A DNA stretch of 32,519 bases from Syntrophorhabdaceae bacterium. Lineage in GTDB: Bacteria > Desulfobacterota > Syntrophorhabdia > Syntrophorhabdales > Syntrophorhabdaceae. The notes below the pieces were generated by a model. That model worked only from the letters and a program-made list of their open reading frames with translations. It was not told the DNA's origin and did not search any database. The stretch lies in assembly GCA_028698615.1 (NCBI GenBank), contig JAQVWF010000026.1, positions 1,975-34,493 on the forward strand, in the 5' to 3' direction. Position numbers and translations under genes: made by a program. Below, in pieces: positions 16,566 to 23,357 of this stretch (within the stretch, counting starts at the first letter, position 1; the number at the start of each line of letters is the position of its first letter).

Positions 16566-16602
16566 TCCCTCATTTCCGGGCTGCGCTCCTGTCAAAATCA
16601 TA

Positions 16603-16632
16603 TTGACAAAGCGATGAGCGAGCATTTACTAT
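16603..16632 (+). promoter_or_regulatory. Sigma70-type promoter for purH-purD-leuB
   Basis: A perfect TTGACA (16603-16608) and TACTAT (16627-16632) are 18 bases apart. The predicted start is about 80 bases before purH. Confidence 0.5.
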
Positions 16633-16716
16633 TACAGCTTAGAGAACGGCAGACACGTAGTTTTCCCTTATCTTTACCTGGATATTCCTTGAATATATTG
16701 CATGGAGGAGGTTGTC

Positions 16717-17301
16717 ATGAGAATCAAGCGTGCCGTGGTCAGCGTTTCGAGCAAGGCGGGTTTATCTGACCTGGCGTTATTCTTAAAGAAGCTCGGCGTC
16801 GAGATACTGTCGACGGGGGGCACAAAGAAGTACCTTGAGGGGATAGGGGTGAATCCTGTGGAAGTCGGGGCATATACAGGTTTCCCCGAGATTATGGACG
16901 GCCGCGTCAAGACTCTCCATCCCAAGATCCATGGCGGGATCCTGAATATCAGGGACAACGAGGAACACCAGAAGGCCATGACGACCCACGGGATCAGTCA
17001 TATCGACATGATCGTCGTCAATCTCTATCCCTTCATCGAGGTCGTAAGCAAGGGATGCACCTTCGAGGATGCCATTGAGAACATAGATATCGGCGGTCCA
17101 TCGATGATTCGCGCCGCCGCCAAGAACTTCAAGTATGTCACCGTCGCGGTAGACCCCGATGACTACGGGAAGATCATCGAGAACATGACACAGAACGATG
17201 GCGCCACGACGGAGGAGATGCGTTTTTACCTGGCAAAGAAGGTCTTTTCCCTGACGAGCGCCTATGACAAGGCGATTTGCGATTATTTATCAAAAGTCTA
17301 A
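16717..17301 (+). CDS. purH: IMP cyclohydrolase (PurH N-terminal MGS-like domain only)
   Basis: The protein corresponds to the IMP cyclohydrolase half of PurH, which closes FAICAR to IMP. It has 194 residues, whereas bifunctional PurH has about 510. The AICAR formyltransferase domain is absent, and the frame ends with a normal stop, then a 19-bp gap to purD. Motifs include [52 protein letters not shown] and [22 protein letters not shown] lies 5 bases before the ATG at 16717; an in-frame ATG at 16702 would remove that signal. Formylation must be done by a separate enzyme encoded elsewhere. First gene of the purH-purD-leuB operon. Confidence 0.9.
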   Translation: MRIKRAVVSVSSKAGLSDLALFLKKLGVEILSTGGTKKYLEGIGVNPVEVGAYTGFPEIMDGRVKTLHPKIHGGILNIRDNEEHQKAMTTHGISHIDMIVVNLYPFIEVVSKGCTFEDAIENIDIGGPSMIRAAAKNFKYVTVAVDPDDYGKIIENMTQNDGATTEEMRFYLAKKVFSLTSAYDKAICDYLSKV

Positions 17302-17320
17302 ATAGATCACGGGGGTTGGT

Positions 17321-18598
17321 GTGAACGTTCTTGTCATAGGATCGGGCGGAAGGGAACATGCCCTGTGTTGGAAGCTTTCCAGATCGGCCGGAGTCGACAG
17401 GCTCTACTGCATTCCCGGGAACGGCGGCATCGCCGACCTGGCAGAATGTCATGATATCAACCCGGGTGATACTGACAGCCTTATTGCATTCACCAGAAGG
17501 ATGAAGGTCGATCTTGTTGTCGTTGGTCCCGAAAACCCTCTCGCGGACGGCATTGTCGACGCCTTCGAAGCAAAAGGCATACCGATATTCGGTCCCGTAG
17601 CGCGCGGCGCTGCCATAGAGGCGAGCAAGATCTTTTCAAAAGAGCTGATGAGGGACAGTTCGGTCCCTACGGCTCCCTTTCAGGTTTTTAACGATCACAA
17701 AGAGGCGCTGAAATACATATCGGCAAAGGAGATCCCATTTGTCATCAAGGCTGACGGGCTTTGTGCAGGGAAGGGCGCCTATGTTATAAAAAACATGGCC
17801 GAGGCGGAATCGGTGCTCACGGAACTTATGGTCAACGGGATTTACGGCGACGCCGGAAGAAGGGTGGTCATAGAAGAATTCCTACCCGGCATAGAGGCGT
17901 CGTACCTCGCCTTCGCTGACGGTAACACAATACTTCCTATGCCTGCCTCCCAGGACCACAAACCGCTTCTCGACAATGATCTTGGACCGAATACGGGCGG
18001 GATGGGGGCGTATACGCCCATACCTTTTCTCAATGACGCCCTCGAGCGTGAGATACGCGATGGTATCATGTTGAAGACAATCGCGGCCATGCGAAAGATC
18101 GGCATTTCATACAAAGGGGTCCTCTACGGTGGACTGATGCTCTCCGCGGGGAAGCCCTATGTGATTGAATTTAATGCTCGTTTTGGTGACCCAGAAACAC
18201 AGCCCATAATCTTTAAGATGGAAAGCGATCTCTTGCCCGTTCTCGTGGCGTGCGTGGAAGGGAAGCTCAGGGACCTGGGGGAGATCACCTGGAGAGAAGG
18301 CGTGAGCGTCTGTGTGGTCATCGCCTCGAAGGGGTATCCCGAGAAGCCGGAAAAAGGCAAGGTGATTCGTGGACTCGACGCGTTGGCAGGCAGGGATGAC
18401 GTCATGGTCTTTCACGCCGGCACGAAAAAAGTGGGTTCCCAGTATCATACTGCCGGTGGGCGGGTTCTGGGCGTTACCGCAATGGGCCCGACGTACGAGG
18501 AAGCGATAATGAAGGCATACGAGGCCGTGGGTCTCATCGATTTCGAGGGAATGTACTACCGCAGGGATATCGGGAAGAAGGCCCTGATTACCCAGTAG
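17321..18598 (+). CDS. purD: Phosphoribosylamine--glycine ligase (GAR synthetase)
   Basis: PurD joins glycine to phosphoribosylamine with ATP, the second step of purine synthesis. The 425 residues are standard for this ATP-grasp enzyme. Seen: the N-domain opening MNVLVIGSGGREHALCWKL, VGPENPLADGIVD, the ATP-grasp IKADGLCAGKGAYV, VIEEFLPGIEASYLAF, the conserved SQDHKPLLDNDLGPNTGGMGAYTP (within 208-231), and FNARFGDPETQ. The start is GTG at 17321, preceded by GGGGG. It lies 19 bp behind purH and 33 bp before the leuB-like gene. Confidence 0.96.
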   Translation: MNVLVIGSGGREHALCWKLSRSAGVDRLYCIPGNGGIADLAECHDINPGDTDSLIAFTRRMKVDLVVVGPENPLADGIVDAFEAKGIPIFGPVARGAAIEASKIFSKELMRDSSVPTAPFQVFNDHKEALKYISAKEIPFVIKADGLCAGKGAYVIKNMAEAESVLTELMVNGIYGDAGRRVVIEEFLPGIEASYLAFADGNTILPMPASQDHKPLLDNDLGPNTGGMGAYTPIPFLNDALEREIRDGIMLKTIAAMRKIGISYKGVLYGGLMLSAGKPYVIEFNARFGDPETQPIIFKMESDLLPVLVACVEGKLRDLGEITWREGVSVCVVIASKGYPEKPEKGKVIRGLDALAGRDDVMVFHAGTKKVGSQYHTAGGRVLGVTAMGPTYEEAIMKAYEAVGLIDFEGMYYRRDIGKKALITQ

Positions 18599-18631
18599 GC
18601 GTTTCCAAATATTAAAAGGCAGGAGGTTGTA

Positions 18632-19696
18632 ATGTCGAAAGAATTCAATATCGGTGTGATACCAGGCGACGGCACGGGACCTGAGGTCATAGCCGAGGGG
18701 GTCAAGGTTCTTACGGCTGCTTCTAAGAAATTTGGCTTTTCCTTGAATTTCACGTACTACGACATTGGCGGGGAGCGTTACATGAGGACGGGCGAAACAC
18801 TTCCCGACAGTGTTCTGAACGAACTCAGGCAGTTCGATGCCATCTATCTCGGTGCCATTGGGCATCCCGATGTGAAACCAGGCATCCTGGAAAAGGATAT
18901 TCTCTTAAGGACACGCTTTGAACTGGACCAGTACATCAATCTCAGGCCCGTCAAGCTCTATGAGGGTGTGGAGACGCCCCTGAAAGACAAGGGACCGAAG
19001 GAGATCGATTTCGTCGTTGTCAGGGAAAACACGGAGGGGCTTTACACCGGTTCAGGAGGCGTTCTGAAAAAGGGAACGAAGGACGAGGTGGCCGTTCAGG
19101 AATCGATCAATACCCGCAAAGGGGTCGAGCGGTGCCTGAGGTTTGCCTTTGAATACACGAGAAGGAGGAACCGGGAGAAGAAATTGACCCTTTGCGGCAA
19201 GACAAACGTTCTCACCTTCGCCTTTAATCTCTGGGAGCGTGCCTTTTACGAGGTCGCCGAGGAGTATCCCGATATAAAGACGGATTACGCCCATGTCGAC
19301 GCAACCTGCATGTGGATGGTCAAGAATCCCGAGTGGTTCGACGTCATTGTGACGGACAACATGTTCGGGGACATAATCACGGACCTGGGGGCTATGATCC
19401 AGGGAGGCATGGGGATAGCTTGTGGCGGCAACATCAATCCCGAGGGGGTATCGATGTACGAGCCCATAGGTGGATCGGCGCCGAAATACACGGGAAAGAA
19501 CGTCATAAACCCCATGGCGGCCATCCTCGCCGGCGCGATGATGCTCGAGTTCCTGTCCCTGGGCGAGGCATCGTCAGCCATCGAGGGCTCGGTTCAGAGG
19601 GCAATTAGGAACGACCTCAAGTCTATGGAGGCAGGCAAGATGGGGATGGGGACAAAGGAAGCGGGAGACCTTATCGCGGGGTACGTTGCGGGGTAG
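18632..19696 (+). CDS. leuB: 3-isopropylmalate dehydrogenase-like (isocitrate/isopropylmalate dehydrogenase family)
   Basis: The protein is an NAD-dependent beta-decarboxylating dehydrogenase. The 354 residues show IGVIPGDGTGPEV at the N-terminus, the substrate-binding stretch ELDQYINLRPVKLYEG, VVVRENTEGLYTG, the metal-binding DVIVTDNMFGDIITDLG, and YEPIGGSAPKYTGKNVINPMA. These fit LeuB best. Homoisocitrate and tartrate/D-malate dehydrogenases share much of this pattern, so the substrate is likely but not certain. AGGAGG lies about 6 bases before the ATG. Its place behind purD suggests only shared transcription, since no other leucine gene is in view. Confidence 0.72.
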   Translation: MSKEFNIGVIPGDGTGPEVIAEGVKVLTAASKKFGFSLNFTYYDIGGERYMRTGETLPDSVLNELRQFDAIYLGAIGHPDVKPGILEKDILLRTRFELDQYINLRPVKLYEGVETPLKDKGPKEIDFVVVRENTEGLYTGSGGVLKKGTKDEVAVQESINTRKGVERCLRFAFEYTRRRNREKKLTLCGKTNVLTFAFNLWERAFYEVAEEYPDIKTDYAHVDATCMWMVKNPEWFDVIVTDNMFGDIITDLGAMIQGGMGIACGGNINPEGVSMYEPIGGSAPKYTGKNVINPMAAILAGAMMLEFLSLGEASSAIEGSVQRAIRNDLKSMEAGKMGMGTKEAGDLIAGYVAG

Positions 19697-19698
19697 AC

Positions 19699-19971
19699 TT
19701 ACATCTCCATTGTGTTGTGCGAAGACACCTTGAGCTTCTTGCTCAGGGTGTTCCTGTTTATGCCAAGGAGTCTGGCAGCCTTTGAGATGTTGTTGTCCGT
19801 TATCCTGAGTGCGGCTTGAATGAAGATGTCTTCGACATGCGAGAGAATGTTTGAATAGACCTCATCGTCGTCATTTACCTTTGATAACAATATTTTCTCA
19901 GCGATATTATCAAGTCGTAGGTTAACGAGTGTATACAACTCTTGAATATCGTTATTCATAATATCGGACAC
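19699..19971 (-). CDS. Small Fis-type DNA-binding protein
   Basis: The protein is 90 residues long, with a C-terminal Fis-family helix-turn-helix, IFIQAALRITDNNISKAARLLGINRNTLSKKL (about 50-81), like the DNA-binding end of NtrC-type regulators. The N-terminal half is helical and acidic and may dimerise. It has no AAA+ or receiver domain, so it acts either as a nucleoid-type protein or as a detached DNA-binding module. The start is GTG at 19971 or ATG at 19959; neither has a clear Shine-Dalgarno sequence. It converges with the leuB-like gene with only 2 bp between the stops. Confidence 0.78.
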   Translation of the reverse strand: MSDIMNNDIQELYTLVNLRLDNIAEKILLSKVNDDDEVYSNILSHVEDIFIQAALRITDNNISKAARLLGINRNTLSKKLKVSSHNTMEM

Positions 19972-19996
19972 CGGATCACTCGATTCTGTTTTCTAT

Positions 19997-20025
19997 ATTA
20001 GATGAGAAATAGACGCCGCTGTCAA
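19997..20025 (-). promoter_or_regulatory. Sigma70-type promoter for the Fis-type gene
   Basis: On the minus strand TTGACA (20020-20025) is followed after 17 bases by TCTAAT (19997-20002). Transcription would start near 19990, about 20-30 bases before the possible start codons. Confidence 0.55.
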
Positions 20026-20264
20026 TGATAATAGTGAATAAAGTTATGAGAGGGAGACCTGTAGAGGAAAGTACTGGAGTATCCATATGTTACAGATGCG
20101 TCCATTGTGTCCTAATTCTCCACAGGTGCTGATAATGGATATTATGTTAACTTACGTAAGGGATACTCAGAACCCCGACATGTCCTGAATCCCAGCAGTC
20201 TCCTTCTCTTACACAACACCCCGCACGACGCCTGATCCCAATGCCCCGTACTCTCGCCAACATA

Positions 20265-20293
20265 TTGACAAAAATATTGATTCGTTTAATATA
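20265..20293 (+). promoter_or_regulatory. Promoter of the protease gene, decides its start codon
   Basis: A perfect TTGACA at 20265-20270 is followed 16-18 bases later by an AT-rich -10 region (TAATAT at 20287-20292 or AATATA at 20288-20293). Transcription would start near 20300, so translation cannot begin at upstream in-frame codons, leaving ATG at 20310. Confidence 0.45.
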
Positions 20294-20309
20294 TTGCACA
20301 GTGGATAGT

Positions 20310-21680
20310 ATGGACCCGGACATAGAACGATCCCTCAACATCCTTGGTCTCACCGAAGACATATCTCTTGAGGAAGTCGAACGGGTTTACCGCGGCCTTG
20401 TCGCGAGCAGAACCTCCTGGGGTGATGTAAAGGAGATCAATTGGGCCTACGAGTGCCTGAGAGAGCATATTGCCGCAAGGGAAGCTGCCGTGACCTCGCG
20501 GGAGACGCCTGCGGCGGAGCCCGAGGCGAGACCCGCCAATAATGTGTCATCGCGCCGGATCATTTTGGGGGTGATTGTCTCCTCGGCAATCCTGGCCGCG
20601 GTCCTCGCCGTACTTGCACACTTCAACGTCATCAACCTCCAAAGCAGCCCGGCCCCAGGAGACCTATCGGACATCATTAAGAGCGTGAAGCCGGCGATAG
20701 TCACCATTCTCACCGAAGGCACCCCTCGCGGTTCCGGTTTCGTGGTCAGCAAGGACGGCTACATCGTTACCAACGCGCATGTCATGCGCGAAAAGACGGG
20801 GAAGGCAGCCTTTACGGACGGTTCCGTCACTGTCGTGGAATTGATCTTCATGGATCCCGAACTGGACTTCGCCCTTCTCAAGACCGCCGACACCCGTCAA
20901 TATCAGTATCTGCGCCTCGGAGACAGCTCGGCCTGCTTCGAGGGAGAGACCGTGATTGCGGCAGGTACGCCACTTTCATTCGACACGACCTTCACCAGGG
21001 GGATAATCAGTGCTTCAAAGCGGTCATTTCCCGCCTACAGGGCATCGTTCATCCAGACGGATGCGGCTCTCAGCCCCGGAAATAGCGGCGGTCCCCTTAT
21101 CAATCTCAAGGGGGATGTCATCGGTGTCAATTCCCTCAAGATCTCCGGCATCAGCGTCGAAGGCATGGGTTTCGCCGTATCGATCAATGACGTGAAACAG
21201 CACATCATCGCCAGGAAGCGCATGAGCGACGATGATCTGTCGCGGCAACTCGCCCGCATGGAGAAGAAGATGGAGGAAATGAGCCAGTGGCGAAACCAGG
21301 CCTCAGCCAGGGAGGAAAAGAGCGCCCGGGACAGGATGGTTGAGGAACAGTGGGAACGCGATCGCCGAAGGAAGGAATTTGCTGAACGCGTCGAAGAGGC
21401 CAACAGGAGCCTCAGAGAACAAAAGGAGCAGGAAGAGCGCCGCATCCACGAGGAGGGCGACCGGTACAGGAAACAAATGCGCGAACAGATGGAAACGAAG
21501 CGCAAGGCCCTTTCTGAATGCCTGCAGGCGGCGAACCACCGCTATCAAACGGCGTGGAACGATTCATGCGCGTCCACAGGTCTCGACGCGAAGTGCAAGC
21601 TCCCCTATTCCACCGCAAGGATACTCGAACAGCGTCTCATGCAGACCCGAAATGAATGCTTCCGGCTTTATCCCCAATAG
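20310..21680 (+). CDS. Membrane-anchored trypsin-like (HtrA/DegP-type) serine protease with C-terminal coiled coil
   Basis: With the start at 20310 the protein has 456 residues. Residues 1-60 form a cytoplasmic helical segment that weakly recalls a J-domain (ILGLTEDISLEEVERVYRGL) but lacks HPD. One transmembrane helix (84-106) anchors it. The protease domain (about 118-300) has the triad His157 (TNAHVM), Asp186 (DPELDFALL) and Ser259 (SPGNSGGPLIN). There is no PDZ domain. Instead a long Glu/Arg/Lys-rich coiled coil (about 305-415) follows, then a tail with four cysteines that may form disulfides outside the membrane. The activity is well supported; the substrate and partner are unknown. It is monocistronic as far as can be seen. 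Confidence 0.82.
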   Translation: MDPDIERSLNILGLTEDISLEEVERVYRGLVASRTSWGDVKEINWAYECLREHIAAREAAVTSRETPAAEPEARPANNVSSRRIILGVIVSSAILAAVLAVLAHFNVINLQSSPAPGDLSDIIKSVKPAIVTILTEGTPRGSGFVVSKDGYIVTNAHVMREKTGKAAFTDGSVTVVELIFMDPELDFALLKTADTRQYQYLRLGDSSACFEGETVIAAGTPLSFDTTFTRGIISASKRSFPAYRASFIQTDAALSPGNSGGPLINLKGDVIGVNSLKISGISVEGMGFAVSINDVKQHIIARKRMSDDDLSRQLARMEKKMEEMSQWRNQASAREEKSARDRMVEEQWERDRRRKEFAERVEEANRSLREQKEQEERRIHEEGDRYRKQMREQMETKRKALSECLQAANHRYQTAWNDSCASTGLDAKCKLPYSTARILEQRLMQTRNECFRLYPQ

Positions 21681-21917
21681 CCTGTGTTATACCTTGAATC
21701 GTTATATCGCCTTCCAGAGGTTGGCGACAGGTCCCTGAGTTGTTCGTAAACGGGCGCCCTGCCCCGCTATCTAAACGGTCAAGTTAACCGTATATTCATC
21801 GAGGGAATACTACCCTTCAAAAGTGTCGCAAATCTCCTGAGTTCTTTTTATTCACAGGCAAAGAGTTTCCAGTCAAGCGTTCCCAAGCCTGTAAGGTAAT
21901 CCCCCACCCCTGCTATA

Positions 21918-22241
21918 GTGGACGCCCCGGTGATAGTATTAGGTATCCCCCTGATTGTCAAGCATGAGGACTTATGGCAATCTTATGCCAACGACGAGGT
22001 GATGATGACGGTTCTGTGCAAAGTAATCCCCCTTAAGACGGCAATGACTTCCGCCTACGATATAATGAGGACTGACCTTGAAGAACCCATGGATGGCGCA
22101 GAGAGAGCTGCACTTATCAACAAGATCCTGTGTGTCGCGAAGGAGATGGAAGATGAATGGGAAAACGACCATTCTTCCCCAGCCATCAGGGATAAGATCC
22201 ATTTGTTTGTTCATTACCTGCGAAGGTTACAGGTATCTTAG
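21918..22241 (+). CDS. Small protein of unknown function
   Basis: I do not recognise this 107-residue reading frame. The composition looks protein-like, with a hydrophobic start (VIVLGIPLIV) and a helical acidic body ending in a basic helix (LFVHYLRRLQVS). The start would be GTG at 21918 (or a second GTG at 21930), without a convincing Shine-Dalgarno sequence. It lies 127 bp before the first NrpR-type gene on the same strand. The 237 bp upstream contain short inverted repeats (ACGGT-N7-ACCGT near 21775-21791) but no clear promoter. It may be spurious. Confidence 0.4.
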   Translation: MDAPVIVLGIPLIVKHEDLWQSYANDEVMMTVLCKVIPLKTAMTSAYDIMRTDLEEPMDGAERAALINKILCVAKEMEDEWENDHSSPAIRDKIHLFVHYLRRLQVS

Positions 22242-22302
22242 GAAAAGACGAAAACCAGCCTGATCCAATATTTGAAAAAACAGGGGTGTTTCGAGAAGGC
22301 GA

Positions 22303-22362
22303 ATTCCTCAGGGAGCCGCAGGTGCAATCCCTGGACGCTATCGAGCACCTGACGTAAGGAAT
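22303..22362 (+). ncRNA. Candidate pseudoknotted leader RNA before the first NrpR-type gene
   Basis: Three helices can be drawn. Stem 1 CAGGGA (22309-22314) pairs with TCCCTG (22328-22333). Stem 2 CAGGTGC (22319-22325) pairs with GCACCTG (22345-22351), with two more pairs across a bulged A. These interleave as an H-type pseudoknot with loops of 4, 2 and 11 bases. A closing helix ATTCCT (22303-22308) with AGGAAT (22357-22362) would cover the AAGGA ribosome binding site of the gene at 22369. I do not match it to a known riboswitch class. Confidence 0.45.
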
Positions 22363-22368
22363 AGATCA

Positions 22369-23355
22369 ATGAACAAGATGATGTTTACCATACTGCGGAT
22401 CCTCGATAAATATGAGGAGGTCGTGGGTTCCGCCGAGTTGTCCAGAGAACTCTTAAACCATGGGATAGAACTTTCCGAGAGGACAGTCCGCTATTACCTC
22501 AAACTTCTCGACCAGATGGGAATGACGAGGATCCGGGGCAAGAGAGGACGAGTGATTACCGAAAAAGGGAAAGGTGAGGTCAGCAAAGCCTTTGTGTCGG
22601 AAAGGATCAAATTTGTCATCAGTAAGATCGACAGCCTCTCCTATCTCACGGATTTCAACATCGATTCTCTAACTGGAAACATAATCCTCAACATATCCTT
22701 CTTTCCCGAGCACAAACTGAAGGATGCGGTAAGGGTAATGGCAAAAGCATTCGACTCCCCCTATGTGATGAGTCGCAGAATTGCCTTTGCAAAAGGCGGG
22801 GAAAGGATAGGAGACGTTCAGGTCCCGCGGGGATACGTGGGTCTTGGCACCGTCTGCAGTATCACGCTGAACGGTATTTTTCTCAAGTCGGGGATACCGG
22901 TGACCTCACGGTACGGGGGGGTTGTCGAGATCAGGGATGGGGTCCCGTCAAGATTCACCTCGCTCATAAGCTACGAGGGTTCGTCCATGGATCCTCTGGA
23001 GATCTTGATCAAGAGCCGGACTACCGATGTGATCGGGGCAATTGCGGGCAATAACGGTAGAATTCTTGCCAGTTTCCGCGAAATTCCCGTGGTGAGCATC
23101 AGGGAAGCAGAAATCCTCACAGAAAAAATGTCCCGCAAAGAGATTGGGCGGAACATCCTCTTTGGCAAGCCGAACCAACCGCTTCTGGATGTGCCTGTAG
23201 GAATTGATAAGGTTGGCATGATCGTCGTTGGCGGTCTAAACCCTGTTGCGGCTGCGGAAGAAGCCGGAATTTTCACGGAAAACAGGGCCATGTCGACACT
23301 CTACGAATATTCACGGCTGCTCACTTTCAACGAAGCGGCGAGTGATCTTCTGTAG
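22369..23355 (+). CDS. NrpR-type transcriptional regulator (winged helix plus one NrpR/DUF128 domain), copy 1
   Basis: NrpR represses nitrogen-assimilation genes in methanogens and is released by 2-oxoglutarate. This 328-residue protein has an N-terminal winged helix (about 1-65; LSERTVRYYLKLLDQMGMTRIRGKRGR) and one effector domain (about 80-320; YLTDFNIDSLTGNIILNISF, VGLGTVCSITLNGIFLKSGIPVTSRYGGVVE). Many archaeal NrpR proteins have two such domains. The ATG at 22369 follows AAGGA by 8 bases, inside a possible RNA structure. It converges with the PEP-domain gene with 2 bp between stops. It shares the same architecture with the copy at 26002-27012. Nitrogen control is inferred from family and the nearby glutamate synthase gene. 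Confidence 0.85.
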   Translation: MNKMMFTILRILDKYEEVVGSAELSRELLNHGIELSERTVRYYLKLLDQMGMTRIRGKRGRVITEKGKGEVSKAFVSERIKFVISKIDSLSYLTDFNIDSLTGNIILNISFFPEHKLKDAVRVMAKAFDSPYVMSRRIAFAKGGERIGDVQVPRGYVGLGTVCSITLNGIFLKSGIPVTSRYGGVVEIRDGVPSRFTSLISYEGSSMDPLEILIKSRTTDVIGAIAGNNGRILASFREIPVVSIREAEILTEKMSRKEIGRNILFGKPNQPLLDVPVGIDKVGMIVVGGLNPVAAAEEAGIFTENRAMSTLYEYSRLLTFNEAASDLL

Positions 23356-23357
23356 TC

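Larger units (their letters stand above)
19972..20309. other. Intergenic region between divergent genes
   Basis: This 338-bp stretch separates the Fis-type gene (leftward) from the protease gene (rightward). It holds a promoter at each end. The middle carries a perfect 10-bp palindrome CTTACGTAAG at 20151-20160 and a pyrimidine-rich segment around 20195-20240. I see no further gene, tRNA or recognised riboswitch here. Confidence 0.6.

Noticed and set aside
20241-20309. N-terminal extension of the HtrA-like protease
   Set aside because: The promoter TTGACA at 20265 lies inside the extension, so it is probably not transcribed as coding sequence.
22281-22368. A known glutamine, SAH, SAM-II or preQ1 riboswitch
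   Set aside because: The conserved bases I know for those classes are not found, so I kept it as an unassigned candidate structure.
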